From: Dysidea avara
Taxonomy: Eukaryota > Porifera > Demospongiae > Dictyoceratida > Dysideidae
Assembly: GCF_963678975.1 (NCBI RefSeq)
Contig: NC_089279.1
Coordinates: forward strand, 23,732,004 to 23,796,003
Reading direction: 5' to 3'
Length of the DNA: 64,000 nt
How positions within the stretch are numbered: position 1 is the stretch's first letter; each line of letters begins with the position of its first letter. Position numbers and translations under genes: made by a program. Of this stretch, positions 45,007-55,980 are shown one piece after another. The notes beneath the pieces were generated by a model. It was not told the origin of the DNA, searched no databases, and saw nothing but the letters and a program-made list of their open reading frames with translations.

Positions 45007-45956
45007 TTATTTATTTATTGTTTCTGAGCAGACAGCACAGCGATGTGCTCAGGAAAAAAGTAATTAGTACAATCACAGGATGGTAGTAATGTAGTTATCA
45101 CCTTGTACAATGACAATTCTTTAGTTCTATACTGTGCTAGCTATAAGTTCTACTGAATAGAGCCATGCAATGTTGTTAATTTCAATTATATTAGATGGTG
45201 GATTGTTCCATAATATAAAAACTTTGTTGGTGCAAAAAAGTAGATGAGTTTGGTAAAATGAATCATCTTGGGTGATATAGTCAGGGGCGGATCCAGACTT
45301 TTTAAAGGGGGGTTCCACTCTGGAATTGTAACTTCAGCCTAGCTGTAAGTTGAAGACCAAAATAAAAATAATAAATAAATAAATTTAAAAAAGGTCATCA
45401 CCTGCTGACAATAGCTCCCCCTCATCATAGATACCCTCACCAACTATATTTCCTTATTAATAACTCCACGCATAGCCTGCTACACTACTCTTAAGCTCTA
45501 AAGAATACTGTGTCTGCTGTGTTAGAGTATCTCGATCGTGACTGCTCTATTAGAGTATCTCAAGTAAGAGAGGCTCTTTAAAAAGGGGGGTTCCATGGAA
45601 CCCTTTGAACCCCCCTGGATCCGCTCCTAATAGTCTGGTAGATCTGTCCATGGAAGGAATTAACAGTGGGCACTCTTGATGTACAATTTTGAAAAATGTT
45701 TGTAATCTAGATAGATTGAAGGCTAGGCCAGGAGAGGTGTTGCATCATTGCTGTATAAGAGAGCTGTAACAGCGTAAGTCATTCAGGAGCCATCTAGCTG
45801 CCCTATGCTGTACTTTATAATTGTTCGATGTTATTATGGTAAGGATCACAAACAACTGCAGCATATTGCATTGAAGGACAAACTAATGTAAGATAGACTG
45901 ATTCTTTGATGTCTGATGAGCATTTAGTCAGGTTATGCTTTAAGAAGTTATACAAT
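45007..45956 (-). mobile_element. CR1/jockey-like LINE 3' region, interrupted by a MITE
   Basis: Minus-strand frames read KCSSDIKESVYLTLVCPSMQ followed by YAAVVCDPYHNNIEQL, then AMMQHLSWPSLQS, and after a MITE (45282-45629) DDSFYQTHLLF and WNNPPSNIIEINNIAWL, the usual end of such polymerases. The 3' end at about 45007-45019 is an AATAAATAAATAAA tail. It is 5' truncated and no longer open. Confidence 0.75.
45282..45629. mobile_element. MITE of the CAGGGGCGGATCCAG family inserted in a LINE
   Basis: A 348-bp element with ends CAGGGGCGGATCCAG and the inverted CTGGATCCGCTCCTA. It is flanked by ATAGT (45277-45281, 45630-45634) and interrupts the LINE frame described at 45007-45956. It contains two CTCTATTAGAG-type motifs and paired GGGGGGTTCCA blocks. 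Confidence 0.82.
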
Positions 45957-46180
45957 ACACTGTTAAAAATGAAGAGTAACCACCACTCTAAAGAATTCTC
46001 AAGATTTAACACCCCTGGAGAGTAACCAATACTCTGAAGGAGTAACACATGCTCTGAAGGAGGTGTCACTTACTCTAAGATTAATACTCTTCAGAGTATT
46101 GGTTACTCTCCAGGAGTGTTAAATCCTCCCTACTTTGGGAACTCTTTATAGTGGTGGTTACTCTTCATTTTTAGCAGTGT
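45957..46180. mobile_element. Foldback MITE, ACACTGTTAAAAATGAAGAG ends
   Basis: A 224-bp element in which nearly the whole length is an inverted repeat. The left end ACACTGTTAAAAATGAAGAG pairs with the right CTCTTCATTTTTAGCAGTGT (one mismatch), followed by GTAACCACCAC.. and GGAGAGTAACCAATACTCT. Target duplication not resolved. Confidence 0.8.
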
Positions 46181-47757
46181 GTTTGCCTTGGAAGCTAGCT
46201 AGCTACATTGCTTTATTTATATGTGAAGACAGATTTCTCTGGATAGCGGGGGGCCCGACACGCATCGGATCTAGGCTTATCTTGAGACTCAATCCACTAA
46301 AATCCCTGCAAAATCCTGTGAAATCCTTTATATCTTAATAATCTCTTCAAATCCTCCAAATCAGATCATTTAGTCTTAACATCTCCGAAAATCTCAAAAT
46401 CTTGGATGAAATCTTTTAAGTCCACCTTTCAATCCAATACGAATCCTAAAATCTCGAAAAAATTTTCTGTAAACTTCGAAAAATTCTCCATTAATTTATC
46501 TCACCTATTCGAGCAGGAGCAGGTGCAGGTGCACATGTGGTCAGCTGCAAAGAAAGAAAGCCTTCGTTTTCTTCTTGAGCTATAATTTATCTTCTACCGA
46601 TTATAGTGTTAGCTCCCGTGTTAGTGCCCGGGCTGCTTCCTGTTCATTCCCGCCGAGCCATCAATTGTTGTCTGGGAAGGAGACTCACCCAAGGAGACTC
46701 AGCCGCTCAAGAGACTCTGGAGCAGGCTTTTGAGAAGTCTCTAACTACCTCTGGAGCTCGTCCTGGAGGACAAGACCCCACCTTTTTAACCACATATTCA
46801 GTAGTGGCATTTTGGTTCCAGACGTAGCTAATGAGTCACTTGGTGAGTTATATTAGCTATGGTCATGCAGTTAAGAATAACTAGTTTAGTGGCTGTATTG
46901 TGTGAGGTCAGCAATCCGGCAGAATTCTTTTGGCCACTGCCAGCTATGCAAACACACACAGTAGGTCTTTATCTCAGTCTTGGTCTCTTCAGTTATGAAA
47001 GCCCTACATATCACACATTTTTATTCACATACAGCAGAAGTGATATCATAGCTTCACCAATCATTTATTTTAAATTATACAGTGGCTGTATGCTAACCTC
47101 ATACCCCCATAAAATTAAGAAATAAGAAGTCTACTTTTGGACAGTAATGCATTGTGTTTGCATAGAGTAACCATTTTGCTTCTTTGTAGCTAATTATTTT
47201 GTTATTGTGTAATCAACAAGTGAATAGACGATATATGCGTACTGTAAATATTCTAATAAACACGTGATTCTTTAACATGCCACAACAGTGACTGAATGTA
47301 TTGTGGTCTATGGGAAAAAGTTCAAATCGCTTCATTGCGTCTACAGTAGACCAGCTACAGATGATTCTTCAACAATAACAAATTCTTCTAACTTGAAAGT
47401 AATGTGTTGCAATTGAGACGCTACACCCATAGCTCTAGTGGTGAGTTATTGTCTGAGCCGCATCCACTGCCCATACATTTGTATGGGATTCGTGAGAATG
47501 AGGCACCATTGAGACTCGGCACCACATAAGCCTAATTGATCATTTTTCTTCGAATAGTATGCATATCGTCTATTCCATAGCTCTGATACCCAATCTATAT
47601 ATCTTTTTCTTGTACATGAAATGTAAGATAATTCAGTACACAAGCAAAGTACATCTAATTAAACACAATAATTATATCGTAAGATGCATGGTAGAGTATA
47701 AGTGAAGTTATAATGTCATACATATAATATTGTAGCATACTATAGTGTCCTATAACT

Positions 47758-48033
47758 ATGATATTGATCTTGTTGTATAGGGATATGGCTATGTCACATT
47801 CCAATGCATCTAATGATCATCATAACGACTTCAATGTCTCTATACTCATGCAACGTGAACTACCTCCTTATGTCATGAATTGTCTTCTCCTATCTGGCTA
47901 TGATGAGAAAGATGTCATCCAGGCTATGGATACCACAGAGAACGAAGGTAATTCGATTAGCATAATTGAATTATACATTAATGAAAGGCACAGAGAGGAC
48001 CCTGAGTTAAGTTTTGGATTATGTTCTGGATAG
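47758..48033 (+). pseudogene. N-terminal domain of the transposon protein
   Basis: An open frame of 91 residues with ELPPYVMNCLLLSGYDEKDV followed by IQAMDTTENEGNSISIIEL, a helical, UBA-like-looking module, then an ELSFGLCSG end. It lies inside the 46247-52191 element. The resemblance to UBA folds is by pattern only. Confidence 0.45.
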
Positions 48034-49319
48034 CCTGCTTTACCATTTCAGTTTCCTCTGGGCCACTGACTTCGAATATGTACTTTTGTCAAGAAAGTTA
48101 AAGAAAAGTGTAACCCCTCTCTTAAACACATGTGTGATTCAAGTAGAAGTGGTGTAGCTTTAAAGAAAAGTCGGGGTAACAGCAAACCAATAATTGACAA
48201 TTCCTCCATCAGGCCACTTTAAGTAAATGATATTACATCTCAAGTTTGTGGCTCCATACAAGATTGGGCTAAAAACCCCAAAAATGCTGCCTGCAGCCAT
48301 CTGAAGTATAATACACATTACATAGTGCTTGTAAATGAGGAGGCCAACCAATGTTTTAATGTGAAAGTTCTCTGTATTTTGTGTCGCCATGCCATTCAAT
48401 TACAAAAACTCAACCAGCATTATCAGATGTCAAACTATTTTAAGCATATAAAGAAGTGTGCTGCCCATGCAACTGAACTTTCAAACCAGCCTACAATTGA
48501 TGGGGCACTCTTGAAGTGCTCATTAAAGCTGCAAGTTCAAAACAAAGCACCAGTGATAATAGTTCTCCTGTCGTACAATCCAGTGATAATATTATTGACA
48601 AATGCATAATAATTATGAGTTATTACAGTTTTTCAAAAGTGTGCAAAAGAATTACAATAAGAAGATTCAGAAGAAAAACAGGAAGAAAACAAAATGAACT
48701 TTAAAGATATCCATCTTAGTGGTGGCACTCAAATTTGGAATAGGAGGTACCCTACCCCGAGGGAATTTCCAGTTGCACACCCACATCACCTATACTTGGC
48801 TGGATAAAAGGCTGTATGTAGTGGGCAAAGATTTTGGTATTAAGTTCATGGAAGTGTATACAAATCAAAAATTTTCATGTGGTTTGCAGATATTCACTAT
48901 TAAAACAGTTCGTTTCCTAATTGTCAATTTGGCGACTAAGGCTTTACTTTCTGTGCATGTGAGAATGAAGCACCATAATATCTGCGGACTACTTGAATGA
49001 CACAATACTATTTAACACATTTTGTGAAGTAATTCCATAACTACATTAGTTATACTTCTGAATACCTACATGGTGTAATATTAGTACATATTTTCATACG
49101 ATCACTACAGAACTTGTATCATATTATGTACTTCATATCTCTGAATATCAGTAAACAACTGAATTCCAGCCATTTTGGCTCCACTTCACATGGTTAAACT
49201 ACTTGATTAATACAGCTAGCAACATTATTAAACCTTTTATTGCCCTGCTGTCTTTTATAGCAAAATAGCTGCTGATTGAGCTGACTTCAGCGTTAAAGTA
49301 CAGTAAGGCACCTAACATT

Positions 49320-50594
49320 GTGTCTATTTCAGAAGATTCCACCAGGGTGATAGGTCAAGTAGATTATGACACAGAAACTGACCGTTGTGTTGGTTTTGTC
49401 TTACCAATTGGCCAACATGGTTTGCCACAGGTTGATTCATTTACAGCTACGTCATTTAGTGCAATAGAAAGCATGTTTCAAAATAATGTAATTTCTAAAT
49501 ATGCTGTTGTCTATATGGCTCAACCACTATACCATAATGCTCCACCATTATATATTAACATGCCTAGGGACAGATAACAAATTTACTGCCAAGCATGTAT
49601 TGCAAAGATGGCAATGTATATACAACAAGTGTGCAAAAAGAGGCATTACAGTTTTAAACTTTAGTGGGGATGGTGATTCCAGGATTATGAAGAGTATGAG
49701 GGTACTTATGACAACCACTACAGTCCCAGATCTGAAATCTTTTTCACCTGCAACTGATGTATCCAAAACATGGAATAGTTGGTTCTGCACAATGCCGAAA
49801 GGTGTTTTATTTGTACAGGATACAATTCATTTAGCTGTCAAGCTTAAGGCACATTTGTTGAATTCGGATGTAGCTTTAAAATGGGTCCAACATATGAGGC
49901 TGGAGCTTATCACATTCAAATGTTGCGTACAAAGTTGGGTAAGGAACAATACTTTAAGGCAAAGAGATGTGGACCACAAAGATAGACAGAATTTTGATGC
50001 TGTTTTACACATCATGAAGGCAGCTTATTGTTGGACCAAATCAGTGGTTCTACTGCTATTAAATATTACGCGAAGATGATTCAGAACATTACTGATAGTT
50101 ATCTGGATAAGACACTTGATCCGCTAGACAGAGTGGAGAAGATATGGTATGCCAATTTCTTTGTTCGCTATTGGCAACAGTAGGTACTCCTTCACCCTCA
50201 GTATACACTTAAACATAACTTTATAACCCACAATTGCTACATGTGCTTGGAATTGAATGCTCACACAATAGTCTTTTATGTCATAGTCATTAGAGATCAG
50301 TGGAATGGTGATTGCAACTATTTTGTACCTTGGCTTCTAGGATTGCAGACATGCGAGAAGACATTTAGAACCGTAAGAAGCATGAGTACTGTTTTTTCTA
50401 CTGTGTTGAACTTCAGTATATTAGGACTTCTACGGAGGTTACACAGGATTGATATACAGCTAGAACTGCAGGAAGGTGTTGTGAAATTTCCTGGTATTGA
50501 GCGTCATACAGCAGAAACAAGCAAGTGTCCAGTGTCAAGTGAATCATCACTAGCTAACGTTAAAAACGCTGATATAGCCAGTGCTGTAGAATGA
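49320..50594 (+). pseudogene. RNase-H-fold transposase-like region
   Basis: Relics include VVYMAQPLYHNAPPLY, TDNKFTAKHVLQRWQ, NFSGDGDSRIMKSMRV, GVLFVQDTIHLAVKLKAHLL, DHKDRQNFDAVLHIM, ANFFVRYWQQ and WLLGLQTCEKTFRTVRSMST. The acidic residues in GDGDSR and VQD and the late CEKTFR block are candidate catalytic-core positions. Assignment to a named family would need a profile search. Confidence 0.5.
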
Positions 50595-51240
50595 GCAAGA
50601 AGCAAAAGTGAAGAGAGCACTTGAAACATTTGGGATGGATAAGTTATTGAAAGTACATTTATTGTGGGATAAAGAGTACACCATGCCTGATATAAGTGCT
50701 GATGATAATGAAGTTGATGACAATGATGATACTGATGAGTCAGAAGTTGTAGATGGACCTGAGGACAGCAATTCTCCTGAGAGTGAGTCATTAAAGTTAT
50801 CAGTTGTTGCTGAAGCATGCTTAGACTCACCAGCATCAGTTGAAATTGATGTGAAGAATATGGAAAGCAAAGGATTATTGACAACAGCAGCCAAGGCAAA
50901 GCTTTTAAATCTACATAAAGCATTATTACCTGTTGAAAAATTGCCATCAGAAACAATTCCCATGTACAAGCACAAGCACGGCTCTCAAAACTCTAATGTT
51001 TTAAGAGACCCTGTAGCTGGTGGTAAACAGCATGTATTTACACTTTACGTACAAGTGTTAGTTAAGGGACAAAGTGTGCTAATAAGAAAAACAACAGCAG
51101 TGTGGCTGTTTCAAGAAACAGAAAGAGTTTCACCTGCCCGTTTATTCCGAGTAAGACTAAAATAGCCTTTTGATACAACAGCTTCTTCGACTCAGTCTAT
51201 AAACGAAATATGTTTGGAGGCAAGTAGTGAGGTAATGGTG

Positions 51241-51840
51241 ATAGATGATACTACAGATGAGCAGGAAAAATTTGTAGAGATTTGCTCAAATTCCATGGAA
51301 TGGATACGCATCGGAAGTTATAAACTTACTTTGGCTGAGAAGGAAATGCTAACCAACAACCACTGTTTGAATGCATGACCTACACCTAAGTGCAGTGCGG
51401 CATTTAATTAAAACTCAATTCAACCACATTGGAGGCTTAAGAAACACTCTTGTACTGCAGTCAGCTAATGTAGTCCCTATGCCAAAAAGCTCACTACAAG
51501 TGGTGCATGTAAATAACAACCACTGGATTGTGCCTCAACTTTAGAGAGTGATGGCAAAGCTGATATTATTGTGTATGATTCACTTAATTCATGAATAACC
51601 ACTACAATGCAAGTGATTCTTGCTAAATTGGTAAACAGCAAGAATGATTATTTCACAATTGAAGCTAGACAAGTGAACACTCAATCAGGAACAACGGACT
51701 GTGGCTTATTTTCTGCTGTATATTGTACCCGCTTAGCAAATGGACAAGATCCTTCCACTATTTGTTATGATCAAGTGAAAATGAGGGATCACCTATTAAG
51801 GTGTTTGGATGCTAAACAAATGACTCTCTTCCCATACTGA
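51241..51840 (+). pseudogene. ULP1/SENP-like cysteine peptidase relic
   Basis: The region shows NNNHWIV (His), VYDSLNS (Asp), then QVNTQSGTTDCGLFSAVYCT (oxyanion Gln and nucleophile Cys) and MRDHLLRCLDAKQMTLFP, in the order of C48 peptidases. It ends at the stop at 51838-51840 and belongs to the transposon. It is broken, not a host gene. Confidence 0.7.
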
Positions 51841-51889
51841 GAAATAAGAGACCAGGTTCAAAGTTTATAACCGTTAACATTTTTTGTAC

Positions 51890-52034
51890 ATGTCGCTGCC
51901 CAGATACGGGTGAAAAAAATGATCTGTTGTGATTGATGTGAGACTTGGTACCACATGGCTTGCATTGAACAATTACAAGCAAGTTTGGATATAAGACAGT
52001 GGCACTGTGATGTGTGTGTAGCTACATCATGATG
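51890..52034 (+). pseudogene. PHD-like zinc finger relic at transposon 3' end
   Basis: Just after the peptidase, fragments KMICCD, CETWYHMACIEQL and RQWHCDVC follow the Cys4-His-Cys3 spacing of a PHD finger. The frame is damaged. Confidence 0.55.
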
Positions 52035-52478
52035 TAATGTTTCAAAATTCCTTTACTCATGCTTTATGTAAAATATTTTACTGTATTTATAAAGATTTGA
52101 AATATTTTAACTATGAAAATACTAGCTAAAATCCCACTGAATCTTAACCATGCATGGGATCGGATCTAGGCTTTGCGTGGCGGGCCCCTCGCTGGATAGT
52201 GATGCATTGTGCAGAGAATCCGATTCCTCAGTCCTTTTGGTGTATCAGCACGAAAGAACTTGGGTGTGGCTTCGCTCAGAGTGCATGCGGGGCCCCACCC
52301 AATTCACACAACCGCCCAAAATTAAAAGCTGGAAGGGTTCCAGAACAGCCTTAACCAGTTATGCTATATGAAAGCCACTCTTTTGTTACACAAGAATGGG
52401 TCGTTGCCGGGAGACAATCGCAAACTACTCTAGACTCAGTGCAACCGAAACCTACTCGCAGAGAAGTCTGTACAGTTA

Positions 52479-52875
52479 GGCCAATGAAACTTGATTACCA
52501 GTTTCTCGCTCAGATTTTTGAAAATTTGATGCGGACGGGCGGTTATTATTCATATTTCATTATTTTCCAAAAGCACAACACACATCCCAAACATGAAGAT
52601 TTCTGCCAAAAACAGTGAGATCTACATTGATTTACTCTTGCATTAAGTAGCTAAAGTACATTACTAATCCATAAAAGAATATTCAGCTATTTCTGTAACT
52701 CCCAAACAAGTGATTTTTCCATTAGAGCATAGCTGATTGCTCTATTAGACTTTCGAGTAAAAATGATTGCTCTATTAGAGTATTTCGATCTGAAATACCA
52801 ATAATGAAATTCCATGCGGGTATACCAAAAGCATGCGGGCGATGACGCGAAACTACTAATCAAGTTTCATTGGCC
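52479..52875. mobile_element. MITE with GGCC ends and TTA duplication (PIF/Harbinger-like)
   Basis: A 397-bp element with ends GGCCAATGAAACTTGATTA and its inverted copy, flanked by TTA on both sides (52476-52478, 52876-52878). A 3-bp TTA duplication and GG-starting TIRs fit PIF/Harbinger. Two CTCTATTAGA motifs lie inside (near 52739 and 52769). Confidence 0.75.
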
Positions 52876-52878
52876 TTA

Positions 52879-53265
52879 GCTAATTACCGGCACTATAAAT
52901 CACTCATATAAATTCACGTGGATACTAAACTTGAAACTACATTATGTACAGACAGTACCTTTACAGTTATGTAGTCGAACCTTTACAGTTATGTTGTTGA
53001 AGAGGTCTCGGAAACGCTGACAAACTTCAATTGGGTAATTTAATGATCGATCGGCCGGAAATTGTAACTGACTAATCAGCCTACAGTATGCGCATGCAAA
53101 GAAATTAATAATAGAGGGGCGCTTACTATTATCTCTGATGCTATCTCGATCCACAGTTGAAAGATACACCATGCAATATTTTAGTCGAAAGGTGGATTTC
53201 CAGTTTGAAATGCCTTCCTAAAAAATTTGAAGTATAGCTATAGCTACATGCACTGTATCCTAACT
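52879..53265. other. Intergenic stretch, nothing recognised
   Basis: A short minus-strand open frame at 52942-53172 shows no recognisable domain. No bounded repeat was found. Confidence 0.4.
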
Positions 53266-53273
53266 GTAATAGC

Positions 53274-54785
53274 CCAGGGGCGTAGCCAGAACCCGGGCCA
53301 CCCGGGCCCGGGCATCAATAATTCGAGATACTCTAATAGAACAGTCAGATCGAGATAAATCAGTCTCAGTGTTCAGAGAAGTAGTGTAGCAATTATGTTA
53401 AGCTACGTATGTAGTTATAAATAAGGAGGTGTCCCTGGGCGTAGCCAGGGGGGGGGGGGGAAGGGGATTCGGACGAACCCCCCTTCAGAGGCAGAGTATT
53501 TTAAAACTAAAACTGAATCACGTCAAATCTTACAGCCCTGGAGCTCTCCGGTAGCTACTTGCACACTAGCGCTCCTCTGTACTACTCTTGAGGGCCGCAT
53601 TGCATTGATGCTGAACTGCTGCAAATCATCAAGATCTTTGCATCACGTGATCAATAGCACATGTGATGCGTGGTGGAAATGGCGAAGGAGTGTAGATTGG
53701 TTGAGCCAGACATATTACAAGGCAGCAGCTGCGATAAACTTGAGTGGTCGTGTTTAATATGCATGTGTCAGGTGAGCACAAACTGTGAATAGTTATTGTA
53801 TATTTATCTGATGAATGGTTTGTCACATGTTGCAGACACGTGATGTCTCGAATACATTGGAGTACAAGCAAGTCTAAAGTTACTGACCATCAACAGGAGA
53901 GCCGACCAAGAATAATGTAAACCTGCAGGGGCGGATCCAGGAGCTGGTAAGGGGAGGGGCACAAACAGGCTAAGTTGTAGACTAGGTGGTTGGGGGAGAG
54001 CATATTCTCTTGTTGCTGTATTTTTAAGCAGCAATGATCACTCTTTAGTAGGTTGATTTTTGTCATTACGTCCTTTGCAAATGGTTGTGAAGTCTAAAAA
54101 GCTGTTTAAAAGGCTATGTAAGTCTTAAAAACACCAGGCATACGATAATTATTTTAGAGGCGCTTATTACGTATGAAGGTGCTGGGTGACAGTTTGACAG
54201 CTGTTTTAACTTTAGTTTCAGGTGACTTTGCAATAACTGGTGATAATATGCAGTTTTATATAAATTGATTTTGGTCTGACAACTGTGACGAGGTGTATAG
54301 TATTTCTATCAAAAGAAGTAGCTATGGCTCTTCCACTGAGGGAGAGGTGGGGGGCATTTGCCCCAAATGCCCCATCCTGGATCTGCCATTGACCTGGAAG
54401 GAAGTATTGCCAACTAAGGAACTCGAGTGTGGAGGGTTCTCGTGTGCTAGAAAATTTTAGGTTGGCTGTCTGGGAGTAAAGTATTTGCTACAATAGGTTT
54501 ATAGTTTCTATAAGCTGCATAAACAGCAGTGTGTAGGTTTTAGCTAGCTAGATGTACAAACACCTTTTAATGTTACTACCTAAGGGCACATTTTGTGTAT
54601 GCATCATTTTCGTTTAGACATGGTGTAGGGGGAAGCACCCAGGCCTTCCCCCAAGAACATTCCACTTGAAATCTTAACCCCCCTTCAAGAAAATCTTGGC
54701 TACGTTGTTGGAGATATTGTCAGTAGGTTTGGTCTTTAGCTTACAGCTAGGCCCTGGCATCACCAAAAGTCTGGCTACGCCCCTG
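53274..54785. mobile_element. hAT-like element with CAGGGGCGTAGCCAG ends and nested insertion
   Basis: A 1512-bp unit with ends CAGGGGCGTAGCCAG and CTGGCTACGCCCCTG and perfect 8-bp duplications GTAATAGC (53266-53273, 54786-54793). A second TIR-like block near 53425 (CTGGGCGTAGCCAGGGGGG) suggests a copy inserted in a copy. A GGATCC-type MITE is nested at 53926-54391. No transposase is recognised. Confidence 0.8.
53926..54391. mobile_element. MITE of the CAGGGGCGGATCCAG family, nested
   Basis: The ends CAGGGGCGGATCCAG and CTGGATCTGCCATTG are flanked by ACCTG (53921-53925, 54392-54396). The right end shares the TTTGCCCCAAATGCCCCATC block with the copy at 35741-36061, so they are the same family. 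It is inserted inside the 53274-54785 element. Confidence 0.8.
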
Positions 54786-54856
54786 GTAATAGCTAACATG
54801 CACTCCATTGGAGTGGAGTCCGTGTAGACTATATAGCCTCGAGCCTTTTAGTGAAA

Positions 54857-55377
54857 CTCATGTATCCGCCCCATCTGTGAATATGCCGCAGTCATCTGGT
54901 CACCCCACTTACAGACTAACATCCACCAATTAGAGATGATTCAAAGGAAGGCTGCTAGGTTTGTGTTCGATGATTATTCTCGACGTTCTAGTGTTACAAC
55001 AATGTTAAATGAACTTGATTGGAAATCATTAGAAAAGTGAAGAGATGGCTCAATCTTAGTTATGTTTCGCAAAATCATTAATCAGTGTGTAGATATCCCT
55101 TATGATCATATCCTGCATAAAGTCCCAAGCACCACCCGTAATAGTAGCAGGAAATACCCCACATTTACCCTCAAGAATTGATTCCTACATGCAATCATTC
55201 TCCCCTAGAGCAATTAGACTATGGAATCACCTACCTGATCACCTCGTGGAAACTGATAATGTTGATACTTTTAAATCTTTACTATTATAGTTACATGTAA
55301 TTTAGTTTAGTTTGTTAACTAATCATGTACATTATACTCGTGATTGAGGTTTGTACATTATACAATAATAATAATAA
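54857..55377 (+). mobile_element. 5'-truncated LINE 3' end (CR1/jockey-like)
   Basis: Plus-strand frames read SCIRPICEYAAVIWSPHLQT, NIHQLEMIQRKAARFVFDDY, SSVTTMLNELDWKSLEK, and later SFSPRAIRLWNHLPDHLVET, the conserved end of non-LTR polymerases. A short untranslated end closes in an (AAT)n tail at about 55362-55377. Confidence 0.8.
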
Positions 55378-55679
55378 CCCTGCATGTCCTTGACAGATCA
55401 GATAAATATAAATTAAACTTGACAACGAATGCAATGCATGTAGCTACTTCTCTTTGAATCTCAGATATTCTACTGCATACTAAAAATCCTTCCTTACTCA
55501 ATAATCAGTTAACTTTTGATTGAATTTCATGTAGAAACTGCAGTCTGTAAACTTTATAGAGTAGCTATAGGTTATAGTGTACCTTGTGTATAAAATCAGG
55601 TATATGGATCAAGGGAATCATGGAGACTTTCAGACATGATGTGCAATCTTTGGAATTAAACTACAGATGAAATATGCCC

Positions 55680-55980
55680 AAAATGTTTTCAAGAATTTCA
55701 CAAAATGTTCACCTATTATGCTCTTCAGCGCTCCCATTATGCTCCTAGGTTAGCAAAAATTCTTACAATTATCTTGGAACATTTTAATCGTTGAATGCTC
55801 TATTACAGTATTTCACTACAAAGTGACTGTTCTATTAGAGGGTTAAGGGCTGTATTGCGGTTTCCACTGAGTGCTCTATCATAATTAGGGTCAATCTATA
55901 TATTTCCATGGAATTAAGCTCCATAGTTTGAAATATTCACCTGTATGCTAGCATAATGTTCTAGCCCATTATGCTTATAT
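55680..55980. repeat. Fragment related to the hAT-like element at 33371
   Basis: It shares TTCACCTATTATGCTC, TTATGCTCCTA and CTAGCATAATG blocks, with CTCTATTA and GTTCTATTAGAG motifs in the middle, in the same order as 33371-33803. No terminal repeats remain. Confidence 0.55.

Larger units (their letters stand above)
46247..52191 (+). mobile_element. 5.9-kb DNA transposon with ULP1-like protease and PHD-like finger
   Basis: The terminal inverted repeats are CGGGGGGCCCGACACGCA (46247-46264) and, at the right end, the complement of TGCGTGGCGGGCCCCTCG (52174-52191), matching 16 of 18. Perfect 8-bp duplications CTGGATAG flank it (46239-46246, 52192-52199). Plus-strand coding relics occur in order: a short Ala/Arg-rich frame (46606), a domain with LPPYVMNCLLLSGYDEKDVI (47758-48033), a Cys/His-rich region, an RNase-H-like transposase region (49320-50594), an acidic linker, a ULP1-like peptidase and a PHD-like finger. 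The frames are no longer intact. The 8-bp duplication and the ULP1 association recall KDZ (Zisupton-type) elements, and hAT also gives 8 bp, so the superfamily is open. Confidence 0.8.

Noticed and set aside
50504-50975. Minus-strand frames of 141-150 residues
   Set aside because: They are antisense to the acidic linker of the large DNA transposon and have no recognisable domain.
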